A stretch of DNA of 64,000 nucleotides from Clostridiales bacterium (GCA_018372435.1 JAHAJA010000011.1:1-64000); one strand, 5' to 3'. Counted from the first letter of the stretch, positions 43,383 to 53,670 are shown. The notes: generated from the sequence alone by a model not told the origin. Program-made: numbers and translations.

Positions 43383-43430
43383 ATTCATCACGCAACTCTC
43401 CCCCAATTGAGATTGCGTGATGAATTTTTA
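43383..43430 (+). terminator. Terminator after the phosphoesterase gene
   Basis: ATTCATCACGCAA (43383-43395) pairs with TTGCGTGATGAAT (43413-43425), and TTTTT follows. Confidence 0.85.
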
Positions 43431-43547
43431 TGTAAAAGGGTCACTATAGCGTGCACCCGCTTAAAAAGCTATGTTCTTCTAACGGATAGGTTTTTCTAAT
43501 TTGACAGACAATATGGTGGGTGTTACCATAATTGTGGAGGTGAACAT

Positions 43548-44381
43548 ATGGGCTATGTATATGAAAAAGTTACATATAATAAGAATATTCCAGCTAAAAT
43601 ATTAATGCAAGATAAGCCAGGAGGAAGGTGTAATACAACCCTTCATTGGCATAAGGAAATCGAAATTGTATATATGATACATGGGTGCTTGCATGTTAAA
43701 ATCAATGGACACGAAAGTGAGATTAGAGACGGTGAATTCTATCTATGTAATAGTGAAGAGGTTCATATTACACGTGTTGATGATATGAAGGCAAACTATA
43801 CCTATCTAGTAATTCTATTATCTTATACGGAGATAAAGAGATTTGCTCCCGACATTGACGATTTTATTTTTCAAGTTACACATTCCGATTCATCGTATCA
43901 ACAGATAAAAAGGCAGATATTGAATCTATTAGGTACTTTGAAATCAACAGATCCGTATATTTTTCTTGTACAAGATTGTTATCTTCGTACAATCTATCAT
44001 ACTTTATTATCAGAGTGTAGAACATCAAAAGGTGCAAGAGGATATATTAAGACGACTGTTAAAATTGCTCATGCAAAACAGATTATTGAATATATTAATC
44101 AAAATTATCGTGAAAAGATAACATTAGACGATGTGGCGCAGGAGGTCGGTTTTTCTTCCCAATACCTTTCTAAATATTTTAAGAATATTACAGGTTATAG
44201 CTTTATACAGTATCTTTTAAAAGTGCGATTAGAGCATGCGTTAAAGGATATGATGAATAAAAATCTATCTGTGACAGATGCTGCATACGACAATGGATTT
44301 ACGAATGTAAAATCATTTATTACAACTTGTAAAAAAGCTTATGGCGTAACACCAGGTCATTATAAGAAAAAGGATACGTAG
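43548..44381 (+). CDS. AraC-family regulator with N-terminal cupin
   Basis: The N-terminal 100 residues form an AraC-type cupin (HWHKEIEIVYMIHGCLHVKINGHESEIRDGEFYLCNSEEVH) that would bind a sugar or similar ligand. The C-terminal double helix-turn-helix begins near residue 175 (KITLDDVAQEVGFSSQYLSKYFKNITGYSFIQYLLKVRLEHA, then SVTDAAYDNGFTNVKSFITTCKKAYGVTPGHYKK). It is an orphan, oriented towards the next AraC gene, with a shared terminator. TTGACA (43501) and TACCAT (43524) spaced 17 bp lie upstream but would leave almost no leader. GTGGAGGTG is the ribosome binding site. Confidence 0.9.
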   Translation: MGYVYEKVTYNKNIPAKILMQDKPGGRCNTTLHWHKEIEIVYMIHGCLHVKINGHESEIRDGEFYLCNSEEVHITRVDDMKANYTYLVILLSYTEIKRFAPDIDDFIFQVTHSDSSYQQIKRQILNLLGTLKSTDPYIFLVQDCYLRTIYHTLLSECRTSKGARGYIKTTVKIAHAKQIIEYINQNYREKITLDDVAQEVGFSSQYLSKYFKNITGYSFIQYLLKVRLEHALKDMMNKNLSVTDAAYDNGFTNVKSFITTCKKAYGVTPGHYKKKDT

Positions 44382-44415
44382 TACTAATTTTATAGCACTA
44401 CGTATCCTTTTTCTT
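44364..44415. terminator. Bidirectional terminator between two AraC genes
   Basis: AAGAAAAAGGATACGTAGT and ACTACGTATCCTTTTTCTT are perfect 19-bp arms around a 14-nt loop. The left arm includes the last codons and stop of the plus-strand AraC gene. Confidence 0.9.
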
Positions 44416-44425
44416 ATAGTTGTTT

Positions 44426-45205
44426 TCAATGCTTATTACGGTAATTTGCTGGTGTTATACCTGCAATCTGTTTGAATTGCCGATAAAAGTGTACTTCGCT
44501 TGCGTAGCCGCAGATTTCTGAAATCTGTTCAAGGGTCAGGTTACTTGTACGGATCATGTGTTTGGCATACTCAACACGCATACGGATAAAATCCTTCTGG
44601 AAGGAAATACCGAACATAGCTGTATATAGATGTTGAAAGTAAGACTCGCTTATGCCGAGTTTCTTTGCTTCCTCTCTGATAAGATGCTTACTGGTGACAG
44701 AATTCTGCAATTCTAAGCGAAGAGATTGTAATTCATTCTGAAAAGGAAGGGACTTCTTTTGTTGTTCACGGTTTTTATATGCAGATAGCAGATGATGCAA
44801 CAAAACAGAAAAAAGAGCATCTATATTCTGAGTCCTGTATTCAGGCTGAGTATAAGAATTTTCCCAGAGAAGCTGCTGGATAAAAAAGGTCAAGGTTTCT
44901 GGATTATCAATGGGAAAAGGGGTGTTTGCAATTGACTCGATTTCCTTTAAATATATATTGTCTGAGATAGAAAAATGTAGCCAATCATCTGAGTAACTTC
45001 CTTCTGGATTACTATAAGAGTATGGTGTCTGTGGTTTTACAAGTATAGCATGATTAGGTGCTACAGTATACTCTTTATCGCCAATATGAAAGATTCCTTC
45101 CGATTTAATGATTAGGATTACATAGTGCATAAGACCTTCAGGTCGTGACATAAAAAAAGTACTGGGGTGTCTGGTTCTACAACCACCTTTTAGAATTTGA
45201 ATCAT
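44426..45205 (-). CDS. AraC-family regulator divergent from the GH88 operon
   Basis: A protein of 259 residues. The N-terminal cupin is RTRHPSTFFMSRPEGLMHYVILIIKSEG...YTVAPNHAILVKPQTPYSY, and the C-terminal AraC DNA-binding region covers SKHLIREEAKKLGISESYFQHLYTAMFGISFQKDFIRMRVEYAKH and LTLEQISEICGYASEVHFYRQFKQIAGITPANYR. The ATG at 45205 follows GAGGTG at good spacing and removes 41 residues of a hydrophobic, non-domain upstream reading. It is divergent from the GH88 gene across 216 bp, so it is the likely regulator of that operon. Confidence 0.9.
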   Translation of the reverse strand: MIQILKGGCRTRHPSTFFMSRPEGLMHYVILIIKSEGIFHIGDKEYTVAPNHAILVKPQTPYSYSNPEGSYSDDWLHFSISDNIYLKEIESIANTPFPIDNPETLTFFIQQLLWENSYTQPEYRTQNIDALFSVLLHHLLSAYKNREQQKKSLPFQNELQSLRLELQNSVTSKHLIREEAKKLGISESYFQHLYTAMFGISFQKDFIRMRVEYAKHMIRTSNLTLEQISEICGYASEVHFYRQFKQIAGITPANYRNKH

Positions 45206-45421
45206 TGTATTCACCTCTTTCAAAATAGCAGGATATGTTAGTTTTTGTGTAGTATACGATATTATTTTTATAATGTCAATTATGTAAAATATAATTGTAA
45301 TGATATGGCTTCCTTTGTGCAACTTCATGGCAATTATTTATTTGGCACTTAGGATAGTTAACCCACTGTATAGAACAATTGTACAGTATATAATATATTT
45401 GTATAAAGGAGAAAGAATATA

Positions 45422-46543
45422 ATGAATGAAAAAATTTGGTTGCAGGAAACATCAGAAAAGATTAAGGAAAAAATGCGTAAGGTAGCAGAGAGGAACCAGA
45501 ATAATATTCCGTATACTACAGTAGATGGACTGTATGATGACTGGACAGAAAAGGATATCTGCTGGTGGACCAATGGATTCTGGGGAGGAATGATGTGGCA
45601 GCTTTACAACGCAACAAAAGACGAGCTGTATAAGGAGATTGCCGAAAGATCTGAATTAAAGTTAGATGAGAATCTATTAACTTCACGAGGTATGGATCAT
45701 GATAGTGGTTTTAAGTGGCTTCCAACTGCAGTTGCAAATTATCAGTTAACTGGGAATAAACAGTCCTATAATCGTGGGATTTTAGCGGCAGATAATCTTG
45801 CTGGGAGATTCAATCTAGCAGGAAATTTTATACGTGCATGGAATGATAATGATGAAGGTAATAGATCAGGATGGGCAATTATAGACTGTATGATGAATCT
45901 GCCACTCTTGTATTGGGCTTATCAAGAGACACAGGATCCAAGATACTTACATATTGCACATGCACATGCAGATACTGTAATGGAGCATTTTATTCGTGAG
46001 GATGGATCTGTAAAGCATATAGTGGAATTTAATCCAAGTTCAGGTGAATATGTAGGGGATTTTGGTGGACAGGGTTATGGACAAGGGTCTTCATGGACCA
46101 GAGGACAGAGCTGGGCACTTTATGGATTTGCCTTAAGCTATCTTCATACAAAAGAAGAAAAATATCTGGATTGTGCTTGTAAAGTGGCAGATTATTTTCT
46201 ATCCAATATTCCAGAGACAGGATTGATTCCAGTAGACTTCAGACAACCTGAGGATTGTAGGTTAGAAGATTCTACAGCAGCAGCTATAGCTGCCTGCGGA
46301 CTGTTAGAACTGGAGAAAGTAGTTAAAGAGGAAAAGAAGAGTGTTTACCGTGAAGCCGCTATTCATATGCTGAGAGCATTGACTGAAAGTCGTTGTAACT
46401 GGAGCATGGAGTGCGATAATATTGTAGAAAAATGTACAGCCGCTTTTCATGATGATAAGCATGAATTTGCAATTATCTATGGCGATTATTATTTTATTGA
46501 AGCGATTTGGAAATTAACTGGACAGGAATTGTTTATCTGGTAG
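45422..46543 (+). CDS. GH88 unsaturated glucuronyl hydrolase
   Basis: A cytoplasmic (alpha/alpha)6-barrel enzyme of 373 residues without a signal peptide. Family features: WWTNGFWGGMMWQLYN near residue 41, SRGMDHDSGFKWLP with the Asp pair near 80, and the strong signature GQGSSWTRGQSWALYGFALSYLHT near 220. The Asp in GMDHD and Asp in AIIDCMMNLP match the catalytic/substrate Asp positions I recall for UGL. GH88 removes 4,5-unsaturated uronic acid from oligosaccharides made by polysaccharide lyases. No lyase is encoded in this window, so substrate oligosaccharides must come from elsewhere. It overlaps no gene and precedes DUF2264 by 20 bp. Confidence 0.88.
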   Translation: MNEKIWLQETSEKIKEKMRKVAERNQNNIPYTTVDGLYDDWTEKDICWWTNGFWGGMMWQLYNATKDELYKEIAERSELKLDENLLTSRGMDHDSGFKWLPTAVANYQLTGNKQSYNRGILAADNLAGRFNLAGNFIRAWNDNDEGNRSGWAIIDCMMNLPLLYWAYQETQDPRYLHIAHAHADTVMEHFIREDGSVKHIVEFNPSSGEYVGDFGGQGYGQGSSWTRGQSWALYGFALSYLHTKEEKYLDCACKVADYFLSNIPETGLIPVDFRQPEDCRLEDSTAAAIAACGLLELEKVVKEEKKSVYREAAIHMLRALTESRCNWSMECDNIVEKCTAAFHDDKHEFAIIYGDYYFIEAIWKLTGQELFIW

Positions 46544-46563
46544 TTGAAGGAGGCAGAAAAATC

Positions 46564-48651
46564 ATGATATTTGAACCTAAAACAGTGGATTATGAACGTA
46601 GTCCATATACAGGGATGACTAGAGAAAGCTGGATAGAGGCAGGGGAATTTCTATTACAGGGAATATTTCAGCATATTAAGGAATTTGAAGCACCAATTGT
46701 AATGCCAAGAAAAGAAACAGAGATTACTTATCCACATCTTCATGCACCAGAGGCTACGCAGGAAGCAGAGCGCAAGGCTGAGATGTTTGAAGGACTAACG
46801 AGATCCTTTTTTATTGCAGCGCCCTTAGTTCACATTAAACCAGAACTGCGTATATGCAATTATTCGATAGCTGAATATTATAAGCAACAGATACTTCGTT
46901 CCTGTACGAAAGGGGATCCAATCTGTGTGGGAAGTTACGAGCAGTTGCAAGAGATCACAAATTATGCGGATCCATTTAGGGCATTTCAACAGACGGTTGA
47001 AACCTGTGCACTTGTCATTGGCCTTTGGTTAAGCAAGAATGTAATCTGGGATACCTATACAAAAGAAGAAAAGGACAAGGTAGCAACCTTCTTATCCAGT
47101 TTTGCACACGCGAACACGGTTCCACAGAACTGGCGATTATTTAACATGTTGGATCTGGCATTCTTACATATGGAGGGATATCCAATTGATAAGGAAATAA
47201 TGCTAGATCATGCACAGGCAATTCTAAATTATTATGTAGGTGATGGCTGGTATCGAGATGGACAATCCTTTGATTACTATTCCTGTTGGGCATTTAATCT
47301 ATATGCTCCTTTGTGGAATCAATGGTATGGATATGAGAACGAACCAGAGCTGGCAAGAAGATTTGAGGAGCATTCCAATAAATTAATGGAGACCTATGCA
47401 GATTTCTTTGATAGAGATGGTTTCACGAATATGTGGGGTAGAAGTAATATATACCGCAATGCCGCAACAAGTGCTTTTGATGGTAATCTGTTTCTGAATA
47501 ATCCTACAGTAGACCCAGGATTAGCAAGAAGAATTTCATCTGGTTCGCTGATGCAATTTTTATCCAGAGAAGATTTTTTATATAAGGGAATTCCGACTTT
47601 GGGATTTTATGGGCAGTTTAATCCACTGGTACAGGGATATTCCTGCGCGGAATCTCCTTTCTGGCTTGGAAAGGCATTTTTATGTCTACACTTGCCAGAA
47701 GACCATCCGTTTTGGACAGCCAAAGAAAACAATGGTACATGGGAGAAGTTGCAGAAGGGTGAAGTACGTTGTACTGTCCTAGATGGACCTGCTCTTTGCT
47801 TTTCCAATCATGAAGCAAATGGTGAGACGATTTTACGAAGTGGAAAGATTGTTAAGGACCGAGGTGACGAACATGGTATGTGGAATTATTCTAAGCTATC
47901 CTTTAATACCAAATACCCATGGGAAGCAACTCCTATTCTTGATAAAGCTGGAAATCAAGTAATAAGTAAAGAGGTAGAGTCTCAGCAGTATGTGCTAAAA
48001 GATATTACAACAGGTGAGCTTGACAAATGTAATGTAACCTTCTGGAGCGGTGAAAGAGAGAAGGTTTTATACCGAAGACAGTTCTTTTCCTATGATTTAA
48101 AGAGGGAGACACATTGGATACAGGCTATGAATCTGGCAGACTTTACAGTGCCATATGGAATTATGCGTGTTGATAAAATGAGGTTTCACCGTCATCCAGT
48201 AGCTCTGACACTGGGTGCATATGGTTTCCCGGATAATGAAACAGAGATTACGGAACGTACAAATGGATCTGCTAAGGCTATTATATTAAAGGGAACAGAT
48301 TTTACTGGAAGAGAAAAACAGCTTGCCATGACAATATTCTGGGGATGGAATAGTATTGATTATATGAGAAGTATTGGTACTAATCCAGATTCGGAAAAAT
48401 CAATTATAGTCTATGCAGCGACAGAGAGAAAGAAGCAGTATGGAAGCTATGAGCCATATGTACTGATTTCACAAGTTATTACAAAAGAAAGCCATGAAGA
48501 TTTTACAGAGGAAGAATTATTCCCGATTAAGGAGATTAACTGCGAAGACAGTACACAAACTGGTGCGTATGGCACAACAACGATTACACTTAAAGATGGT
48601 ACTGTAAGAAGGATTAATTTTGAGGGGTTAGAAGGAAGGTTAAGTCTATAA
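46564..48651 (+). CDS. DUF2264-domain protein, probable glycoside hydrolase (GH154-like)
   Basis: A 695-residue cytoplasmic protein. The N-terminal 370 residues match DUF2264: SPYTGMTRESWIEAGEFLLQGI, VIGLWLSKNVIW, NWRLFNMLDLAFLHMEG, GDGWYRDGQSFDYYSCWAFNLYAPLW, and a toroidal helix pattern. The remainder is a beta-sandwich typical of polysaccharide-lyase or GH-like enzymes. I recall that DUF2264 proteins have been placed in a GH family with beta-glucuronidase activity (GH154), which fits its partner GH88; I cannot check this here. The ATG at 46564 follows AAGGAGG and is preferred over 46507. It is cotranscribed with GH88. Confidence 0.8.
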   Translation: MIFEPKTVDYERSPYTGMTRESWIEAGEFLLQGIFQHIKEFEAPIVMPRKETEITYPHLHAPEATQEAERKAEMFEGLTRSFFIAAPLVHIKPELRICNYSIAEYYKQQILRSCTKGDPICVGSYEQLQEITNYADPFRAFQQTVETCALVIGLWLSKNVIWDTYTKEEKDKVATFLSSFAHANTVPQNWRLFNMLDLAFLHMEGYPIDKEIMLDHAQAILNYYVGDGWYRDGQSFDYYSCWAFNLYAPLWNQWYGYENEPELARRFEEHSNKLMETYADFFDRDGFTNMWGRSNIYRNAATSAFDGNLFLNNPTVDPGLARRISSGSLMQFLSREDFLYKGIPTLGFYGQFNPLVQGYSCAESPFWLGKAFLCLHLPEDHPFWTAKENNGTWEKLQKGEVRCTVLDGPALCFSNHEANGETILRSGKIVKDRGDEHGMWNYSKLSFNTKYPWEATPILDKAGNQVISKEVESQQYVLKDITTGELDKCNVTFWSGEREKVLYRRQFFSYDLKRETHWIQAMNLADFTVPYGIMRVDKMRFHRHPVALTLGAYGFPDNETEITERTNGSAKAIILKGTDFTGREKQLAMTIFWGWNSIDYMRSIGTNPDSEKSIIVYAATERKKQYGSYEPYVLISQVITKESHEDFTEEELFPIKEINCEDSTQTGAYGTTTITLKDGTVRRINFEGLEGRLSL

Positions 48652-48742
48652 GATAGAATATATTATATTAAATTGGCAGCAGCAAAGATATGAAAAAACA
48701 TGATGTAACCAATCGTAATCATGGCATACTAATTGCAAGCAT

Positions 48743-48777
48743 AAAGTTCGGGGATTATTTATTCCCCGAACTTTTTA
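48743..48777. terminator. Terminator between DUF2264 and the histidine kinase genes
   Basis: AAAGTTCGGGG (48743-48753) pairs with CCCCGAACTTT (48764-48774), 11 bp, with T runs on the plus strand. It can serve both convergent units. Confidence 0.9.
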
Positions 48778-48866
48778 TAACTCTTGCCCATATTAGGGTC
48801 ATATATTCTGAATATAGAATGTTATTGTAGTTGTTTTCTGTTCTCAGTTTTTAGTATAAATAGTAG

Positions 48867-50570
48867 TTAAGTTTTAATTAATATACGTAAAGTAGCTTTT
48901 GTACCAAGTCCTATGGTACTGGTGAATTGTAAGCCAAAGGAATCGCCACAATACAACTGGACTCTTTGATGTACATTGTGAATTCCATAGCCCTGTGTGT
49001 GGATGGTGATAATATTTTTACACATCTCCTTTGACATACCATTTCCGTTGTCTAAGATTCTAAAAATCAAAACATTACCTTCTTTGTACCCATTCACGGT
49101 TAGGATACCCTTACCAGGAGTTGTTTTATGATCAAGTCCATGGAGAATGGCATTCTCTACAAGTGGCTGAATTAACAGATTAGGCATTGAATAGGGATAG
49201 ATATCTTCATCAATATCATAGATAACATCAAAAGAATTAGAGTGCATCATACGTTGAATATCAATATAAGAGCAAATGTTATCTAACTCTCCCCTTACAG
49301 TAATAATAGAATTTCCTTTGTTTAAGGTCGTCCGGTAAAAGGCTGATAGGAGCCTAGCCATTTTACTTATATCTTCTTGATTGTTTAATAAGGCTTTGCT
49401 GTTGATCATAGAAAGGCTATTGTATAAAAAATGTGGATTGATTTGTGCCTGTAGGGCCTTCATTTCGTATTCCTGCCTTGCAATACGGCTTCGTAATACC
49501 TCATTAATAAGATATTTCAAACGGTTTACCATATGAGTGAAGGAGTCGATTAGTTGGCCGATTTCATCTTTGGAGGTAGATTTCACGGTTATTGTTAAAT
49601 TATCCTGTTCAATTAAAGCCATATTTTCAGAAAGAGCCTTTAATGGTTTTACAGTGATTTTTGATAATAATAAGCTTGAACACAGTACAATTACAATACT
49701 TACAAGAATCATAATCATTACTAGAATGGTGATTTGATTTGCAGCCAGTGAAACCGTTTTAATTGGGCGATATAGGAACAGATTCCATGGAACAGAAGAA
49801 AGTAATTGATATTCAATCACGTAATCTTTGGTTAGTTGACTGGATACTCCGTTGAATGTAAAAGCTTTCGAAGGAAGTGAGTAATTATCTGCTTTCGAAA
49901 AGGAGGTATAGTTAAATATTACTGAATTAAGGTCACTAACGATGGCGGAACCATAGGGAGTGTCATATAGTGCTTTAATCGGTGCAAAGATAGAGTTGGC
50001 ATCAATTGTTATACAGATAATATTAATACACGAGGAGTGGTAATAGTAGACAGGGCATACTAAGTATAGAGTTTTACCATCCTTCGAGGGAATGAAGGTA
50101 GGGGAATTTTTTAGTTTATCTTCGTTATACCATTCTGTCTCGTTTGCTTCTGTTAATGGACGTAACACCTTACCGTGGGGATGTAAGGTGCCATCGGAGT
50201 AGATGGTAATGGAGTTTATCTCATTATTCATATTCCGAATGGTAAAAAACATAGGATCAATCACATCTCGGTAGGCTATGTACATATCATAGTTATTGGT
50301 ATAGTTTTGTGATAAAGCGGTTCGCATACTTTCATTCCAAACGATAAGGTTAATCGCGTCTAGGTAAGTATTTAATTTATAGTCTAAAGTCTGTACTTCT
50401 TGTTTTAGAGTTTCTTGTAAAGCAATTGTTTCCCGTTCGATCAGTAATCGTTTCATCTGAAGATAAGAAAAGGTACCAAGTAAAAGTACGGGAGCTAATC
50501 CAATAAAGAGACATATTAAGGTAACTTTATGTTGAAATCCTATATTCTTTAAGCGTTTTATTAATCTCAT
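48867..50570 (-). CDS. YesM-type sensor histidine kinase
   Basis: A 567-residue membrane kinase. Helix 1 is at about residues 18-36, an extracellular sensor (dCACHE-like) follows to about 285, helix 2 is near 290-312 and a HAMP linker near 315-365. The kinase core has ALQAQINPHFLYNSLSMI, with the phosphorylated His at about 386 (HisK_7TM/LytS-YesM subtype), and the ATPase lobe has LLIQPLVENAILHGLDH and LDNGNGMSK. Such kinases sense oligosaccharides. It lies 4 bp after its response regulator and next to the dextran transporter, so sensing of isomaltooligosaccharides is likely (inference). Confidence 0.9.
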   Translation of the reverse strand: MRLIKRLKNIGFQHKVTLICLFIGLAPVLLLGTFSYLQMKRLLIERETIALQETLKQEVQTLDYKLNTYLDAINLIVWNESMRTALSQNYTNNYDMYIAYRDVIDPMFFTIRNMNNEINSITIYSDGTLHPHGKVLRPLTEANETEWYNEDKLKNSPTFIPSKDGKTLYLVCPVYYYHSSCINIICITIDANSIFAPIKALYDTPYGSAIVSDLNSVIFNYTSFSKADNYSLPSKAFTFNGVSSQLTKDYVIEYQLLSSVPWNLFLYRPIKTVSLAANQITILVMIMILVSIVIVLCSSLLLSKITVKPLKALSENMALIEQDNLTITVKSTSKDEIGQLIDSFTHMVNRLKYLINEVLRSRIARQEYEMKALQAQINPHFLYNSLSMINSKALLNNQEDISKMARLLSAFYRTTLNKGNSIITVRGELDNICSYIDIQRMMHSNSFDVIYDIDEDIYPYSMPNLLIQPLVENAILHGLDHKTTPGKGILTVNGYKEGNVLIFRILDNGNGMSKEMCKNIITIHTQGYGIHNVHQRVQLYCGDSFGLQFTSTIGLGTKATLRILIKT

Positions 50571-50574
50571 ATAT

Positions 50575-51684
50575 TCATTCCTCCAATTGGCCCTTATTAC
50601 GGTATTTCTCAGGACTTATTCCGAATTCTTCCTGAAAAAGTTTGCAAAAATATGAGATATTCGGATAACCGACAGCGGCGCCGATATCTCTTATTTTCAT
50701 ATTCGTGTTTAACAATAACTCTCTAGCTTTTTCCATACGGATATTCTTAATATACTTATTAATATTAATACCAGTAGTCTGGGAAAAGATACTACTAAGA
50801 TACTTGGGACTTAGATATACAAGGTCGGCTAATTGGTTTAAACTCAAATCTTCTCTATAATGACCGTTAATATATTGTTTAATTACATGAATGGAATATT
50901 TCGGAGCTTGCATCTCCTGTCTCATATAAGCTAAAGATTTCTCTAGGAAGGATTCTATAAATTCTTTTATTTCTTTAAATTGATTAAAGGTATAAATCTT
51001 ATCTACGCATGCTTGGAAGTGTACGGTTTCATGATCGGGGAGTGAAGTAAGTAGATATCGAAGCAGTGTAGTGCAAAGATATCGGATATATATATGCGAG
51101 ATGTTCTGTGTCCCCTCATATTTCTTTAATAAAAAAGATACATTCTTACTTAATAAATCAGGATCTTTCAAACGGGTTGCTTGTTCAATGGTAGTCAAAA
51201 TCATACTGTCTTCCACATCAGAAGACGTTTTTTCTGTTAAATTAGTAGAACTTATAGTACTTGAATTATCCGCATTAGTAAATTCATAATTAAGGAAATA
51301 GTCTTGCTTTTGTTTGGAAATAGTTTGGCATACCTCGTTAATTGACTTATAAAATTCCTCTGGATTGACTGGTTTTAGAATATAATTAACAGCATGTAAA
51401 GACAAGGCTTGTTTTACATATTCAAAGTCATCATATCCACTGAAGAATATAATCTCTATGGTAGGATTTAGCTCTTTCGCGCGGGCAGCTAATTCTAACC
51501 CGTTTATAAAGGGCATCTGTATATCTGTGAAAAGGATATCGATATGCTCATGTTCTAATATAGTTAGGGCTTCTTTACCATTGGAAGCGTTTCTAACATC
51601 TAAGGAAAATTTGTTTTTTTTAATTAAATATGAAATTACATTACGTTCATCTTGTTCATCATCTGCAATAAGTATTTTATACAT
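50575..51684 (-). CDS. YesN-type response regulator (REC plus AraC DNA-binding domain)
   Basis: A receiver domain at residues 1-120 (MYKILIADDEQDERNVISYL; phospho-acceptor Asp in DILFTDIQMPFINGLEL near 54; FFSGYDDFEYVKQAL; AVNYILKPVNPEEF with conserved Lys). A central helical part follows and a C-terminal AraC double helix-turn-helix (HYREDLSLNQLADLVYLSPKYLSSIFSQTTGININKYI, then KIRDIGAAVGYPNISYFCKLFQEEFGISPEKYR). The ATG at 51684 follows AAAGGAGGAT and is preferred over 51738. It is divergent from the binding-protein gene, with 192 bp between them, and is the likely activator of the transport operon. Confidence 0.93.
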   Translation of the reverse strand: MYKILIADDEQDERNVISYLIKKNKFSLDVRNASNGKEALTILEHEHIDILFTDIQMPFINGLELAARAKELNPTIEIIFFSGYDDFEYVKQALSLHAVNYILKPVNPEEFYKSINEVCQTISKQKQDYFLNYEFTNADNSSTISSTNLTEKTSSDVEDSMILTTIEQATRLKDPDLLSKNVSFLLKKYEGTQNISHIYIRYLCTTLLRYLLTSLPDHETVHFQACVDKIYTFNQFKEIKEFIESFLEKSLAYMRQEMQAPKYSIHVIKQYINGHYREDLSLNQLADLVYLSPKYLSSIFSQTTGININKYIKNIRMEKARELLLNTNMKIRDIGAAVGYPNISYFCKLFQEEFGISPEKYRNKGQLEE

Positions 51685-51876
51685 GAAAGTATCCTCCTTT
51701 GTATTGAAAGTATAACATTTTTCATAATAGGAGGGCAACGTCTCAATGACATAAACGGGAAATCATACAATAAATATGGATTTTATGATATTTACCTTTG
51801 TGCAACAGGAACGTATACTTGAACTAAAGTAATCAATGGCCGTTGGTGAAATAAGAGATGTGTATAGGAGGAATTT

Positions 51877-53586
51877 ATGAGAAAGAAAGTTATAGTTAAG
51901 GGATTGGTTGTGACTCTTATTACTTCATTAATGACAATATCCTTGGTAGGTTGTGGCTCGGGGGAAAAAAAGGAAACTACAAAAGAGTCTAGCCAAGTAA
52001 ACAATGAAGCTGGACAACAAAAAGATGGTGCTTATGAAGAGGAAGTTACTATTACATTGGGACGTCAAACATTACAAAATGCGAAATTACCTGATGGCGA
52101 TACTTATGAAGACAATGCGTATACTAGGTTAGTTAAAAACGTTTATAATATTAAGCTTGTTGATGAATTCGAGGCATCTGGTGATGATTATGGTAGACAA
52201 GTTTCGTTAGCGTTATCAGCAGGTGAAATACCAGATGTGATGAAAGTCGCTACCTACGATGAATTAAAAGAATTGTATGAGAATGATATGATTGCTGATT
52301 TAAGTGGAGTTTATGAAGGCTATGCAAGTGATTACTTAAAATCAATCTATGATTCCTATGAAGGACGTGCTCTAGATAAAGTAACCTTTGATGGAAAGAT
52401 GATGGCTTTACCAGGAACGAACGTTGATGCTGGTCCGAGTGAAGTATGGATTAGAAGTGACTGGATGGAGAAGTTAGGTATTCAAGTTGATCAAGATGGA
52501 AATCATGCAATTACAATCGAAGAATTAGAGATGGTTGCTAGTAAATTTAAAGAAGCTAATTTGAATCAAGTTGATAATGTAGTGGGAATGGCCTTTGCGC
52601 CTTGGTTAACTTCGGGTGACCCAGATGGCACTTACAGTATGAATTCCATCGCGTATGCTTTAGGAGCATTTCCTAAGACATGGATGGAATCCGATGGGAA
52701 AGTAGTTTATGGTTCCACAACATCAGAAATGAAGGAAGCACTATCTGTAATTTCTAACTGGTTTAAAGAAGGACTTGTAGATCCACAATTAGGTACAAGA
52801 ACGTGGGATGATATCTCTGCATTATTATCAAATGGACAAACAGGTATAACTTTTGGTACATGGCATATTCCTGATTGGCTATTAAATAACGTAAGGGTAA
52901 TGGATCCAAATGCTACCTTTGAAGCATATGGAATTGAAAATGCACAAGGGAAAGTAAGTTGTAAGCATAATGATGCGGTAGCTGGATACATAGTGGTAAG
53001 TAAAGAGTGTAAAAATCCCGAAGCAGCTATTAAGATAGCAAATTTATTCTATGATACGCTTGTAACCTCTAGCACGATTGAAAAGGATTATCCAGAAGTT
53101 GCTACATATATAGCGAATGGTGTTGATGGATCAACAAGGCCATTTAACATTGAAGTGAATCTGTATACTTCATTACTTGATGATTATTCTGATATTGAAA
53201 AGTTCGTAAAAGGTGATATTACCATTGATGAGGTTAGAACGACTGAATCAAAGAATGTAAGCAGTAGTATACAAAAGTATCTTGAAAATCCTATTGGAGC
53301 GGAAGTTGTTGACTGGTCTAAATATCATTCAAGAATGAGAGGGATAGAATTAATTCAGACATTCACAGAGAATGATACATTTAATTGGATTACTCCAATC
53401 TTCCCTCAAACAACTACTACAATGGAAACGAATCAGGCTAACTTAGATAAGCTTGAAGAAGAGACCTTCATCAAGATTGCAATAGGACAGATTGATGCAG
53501 AAGAAGGCTTTAATGAGTTCGTAAAAGAGTGGAATAAGCTTGGTGGTAAGCAAATTATTGCAGAAATTGAGGAACAGTTAAAGTAA
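51877..53586 (+). CDS. Extracellular sugar-binding lipoprotein (LplA-like, family 1)
   Basis: A lipoprotein with signal LVVTLITSLMTISLVGC (lipobox LVGC; Cys at about 25), a Lys/Glu linker, and a two-lobe binding protein (about 560 residues, the large LplA type). Motifs include GEIPDVMKVATYDELKELYENDMIADLS and SEVWIRSDWMEKLGIQ. It is the substrate-binding part of an ABC importer for oligosaccharides, probably alpha-1,6-gluco-oligosaccharides in view of the GH66 and GH13 genes. It starts behind AGGAGGAAT. Confidence 0.92.
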   Translation: MRKKVIVKGLVVTLITSLMTISLVGCGSGEKKETTKESSQVNNEAGQQKDGAYEEEVTITLGRQTLQNAKLPDGDTYEDNAYTRLVKNVYNIKLVDEFEASGDDYGRQVSLALSAGEIPDVMKVATYDELKELYENDMIADLSGVYEGYASDYLKSIYDSYEGRALDKVTFDGKMMALPGTNVDAGPSEVWIRSDWMEKLGIQVDQDGNHAITIEELEMVASKFKEANLNQVDNVVGMAFAPWLTSGDPDGTYSMNSIAYALGAFPKTWMESDGKVVYGSTTSEMKEALSVISNWFKEGLVDPQLGTRTWDDISALLSNGQTGITFGTWHIPDWLLNNVRVMDPNATFEAYGIENAQGKVSCKHNDAVAGYIVVSKECKNPEAAIKIANLFYDTLVTSSTIEKDYPEVATYIANGVDGSTRPFNIEVNLYTSLLDDYSDIEKFVKGDITIDEVRTTESKNVSSSIQKYLENPIGAEVVDWSKYHSRMRGIELIQTFTENDTFNWITPIFPQTTTTMETNQANLDKLEEETFIKIAIGQIDAEEGFNEFVKEWNKLGGKQIIAEIEEQLK

Positions 53587-53670
53587 AAGGTTAAGCAGTA
53601 ATAGAGCAGACATATAGCAGTAATATGGCTGCTCTATATTGTTTTAAATCAGTGATTGAGAGGTATGAAG

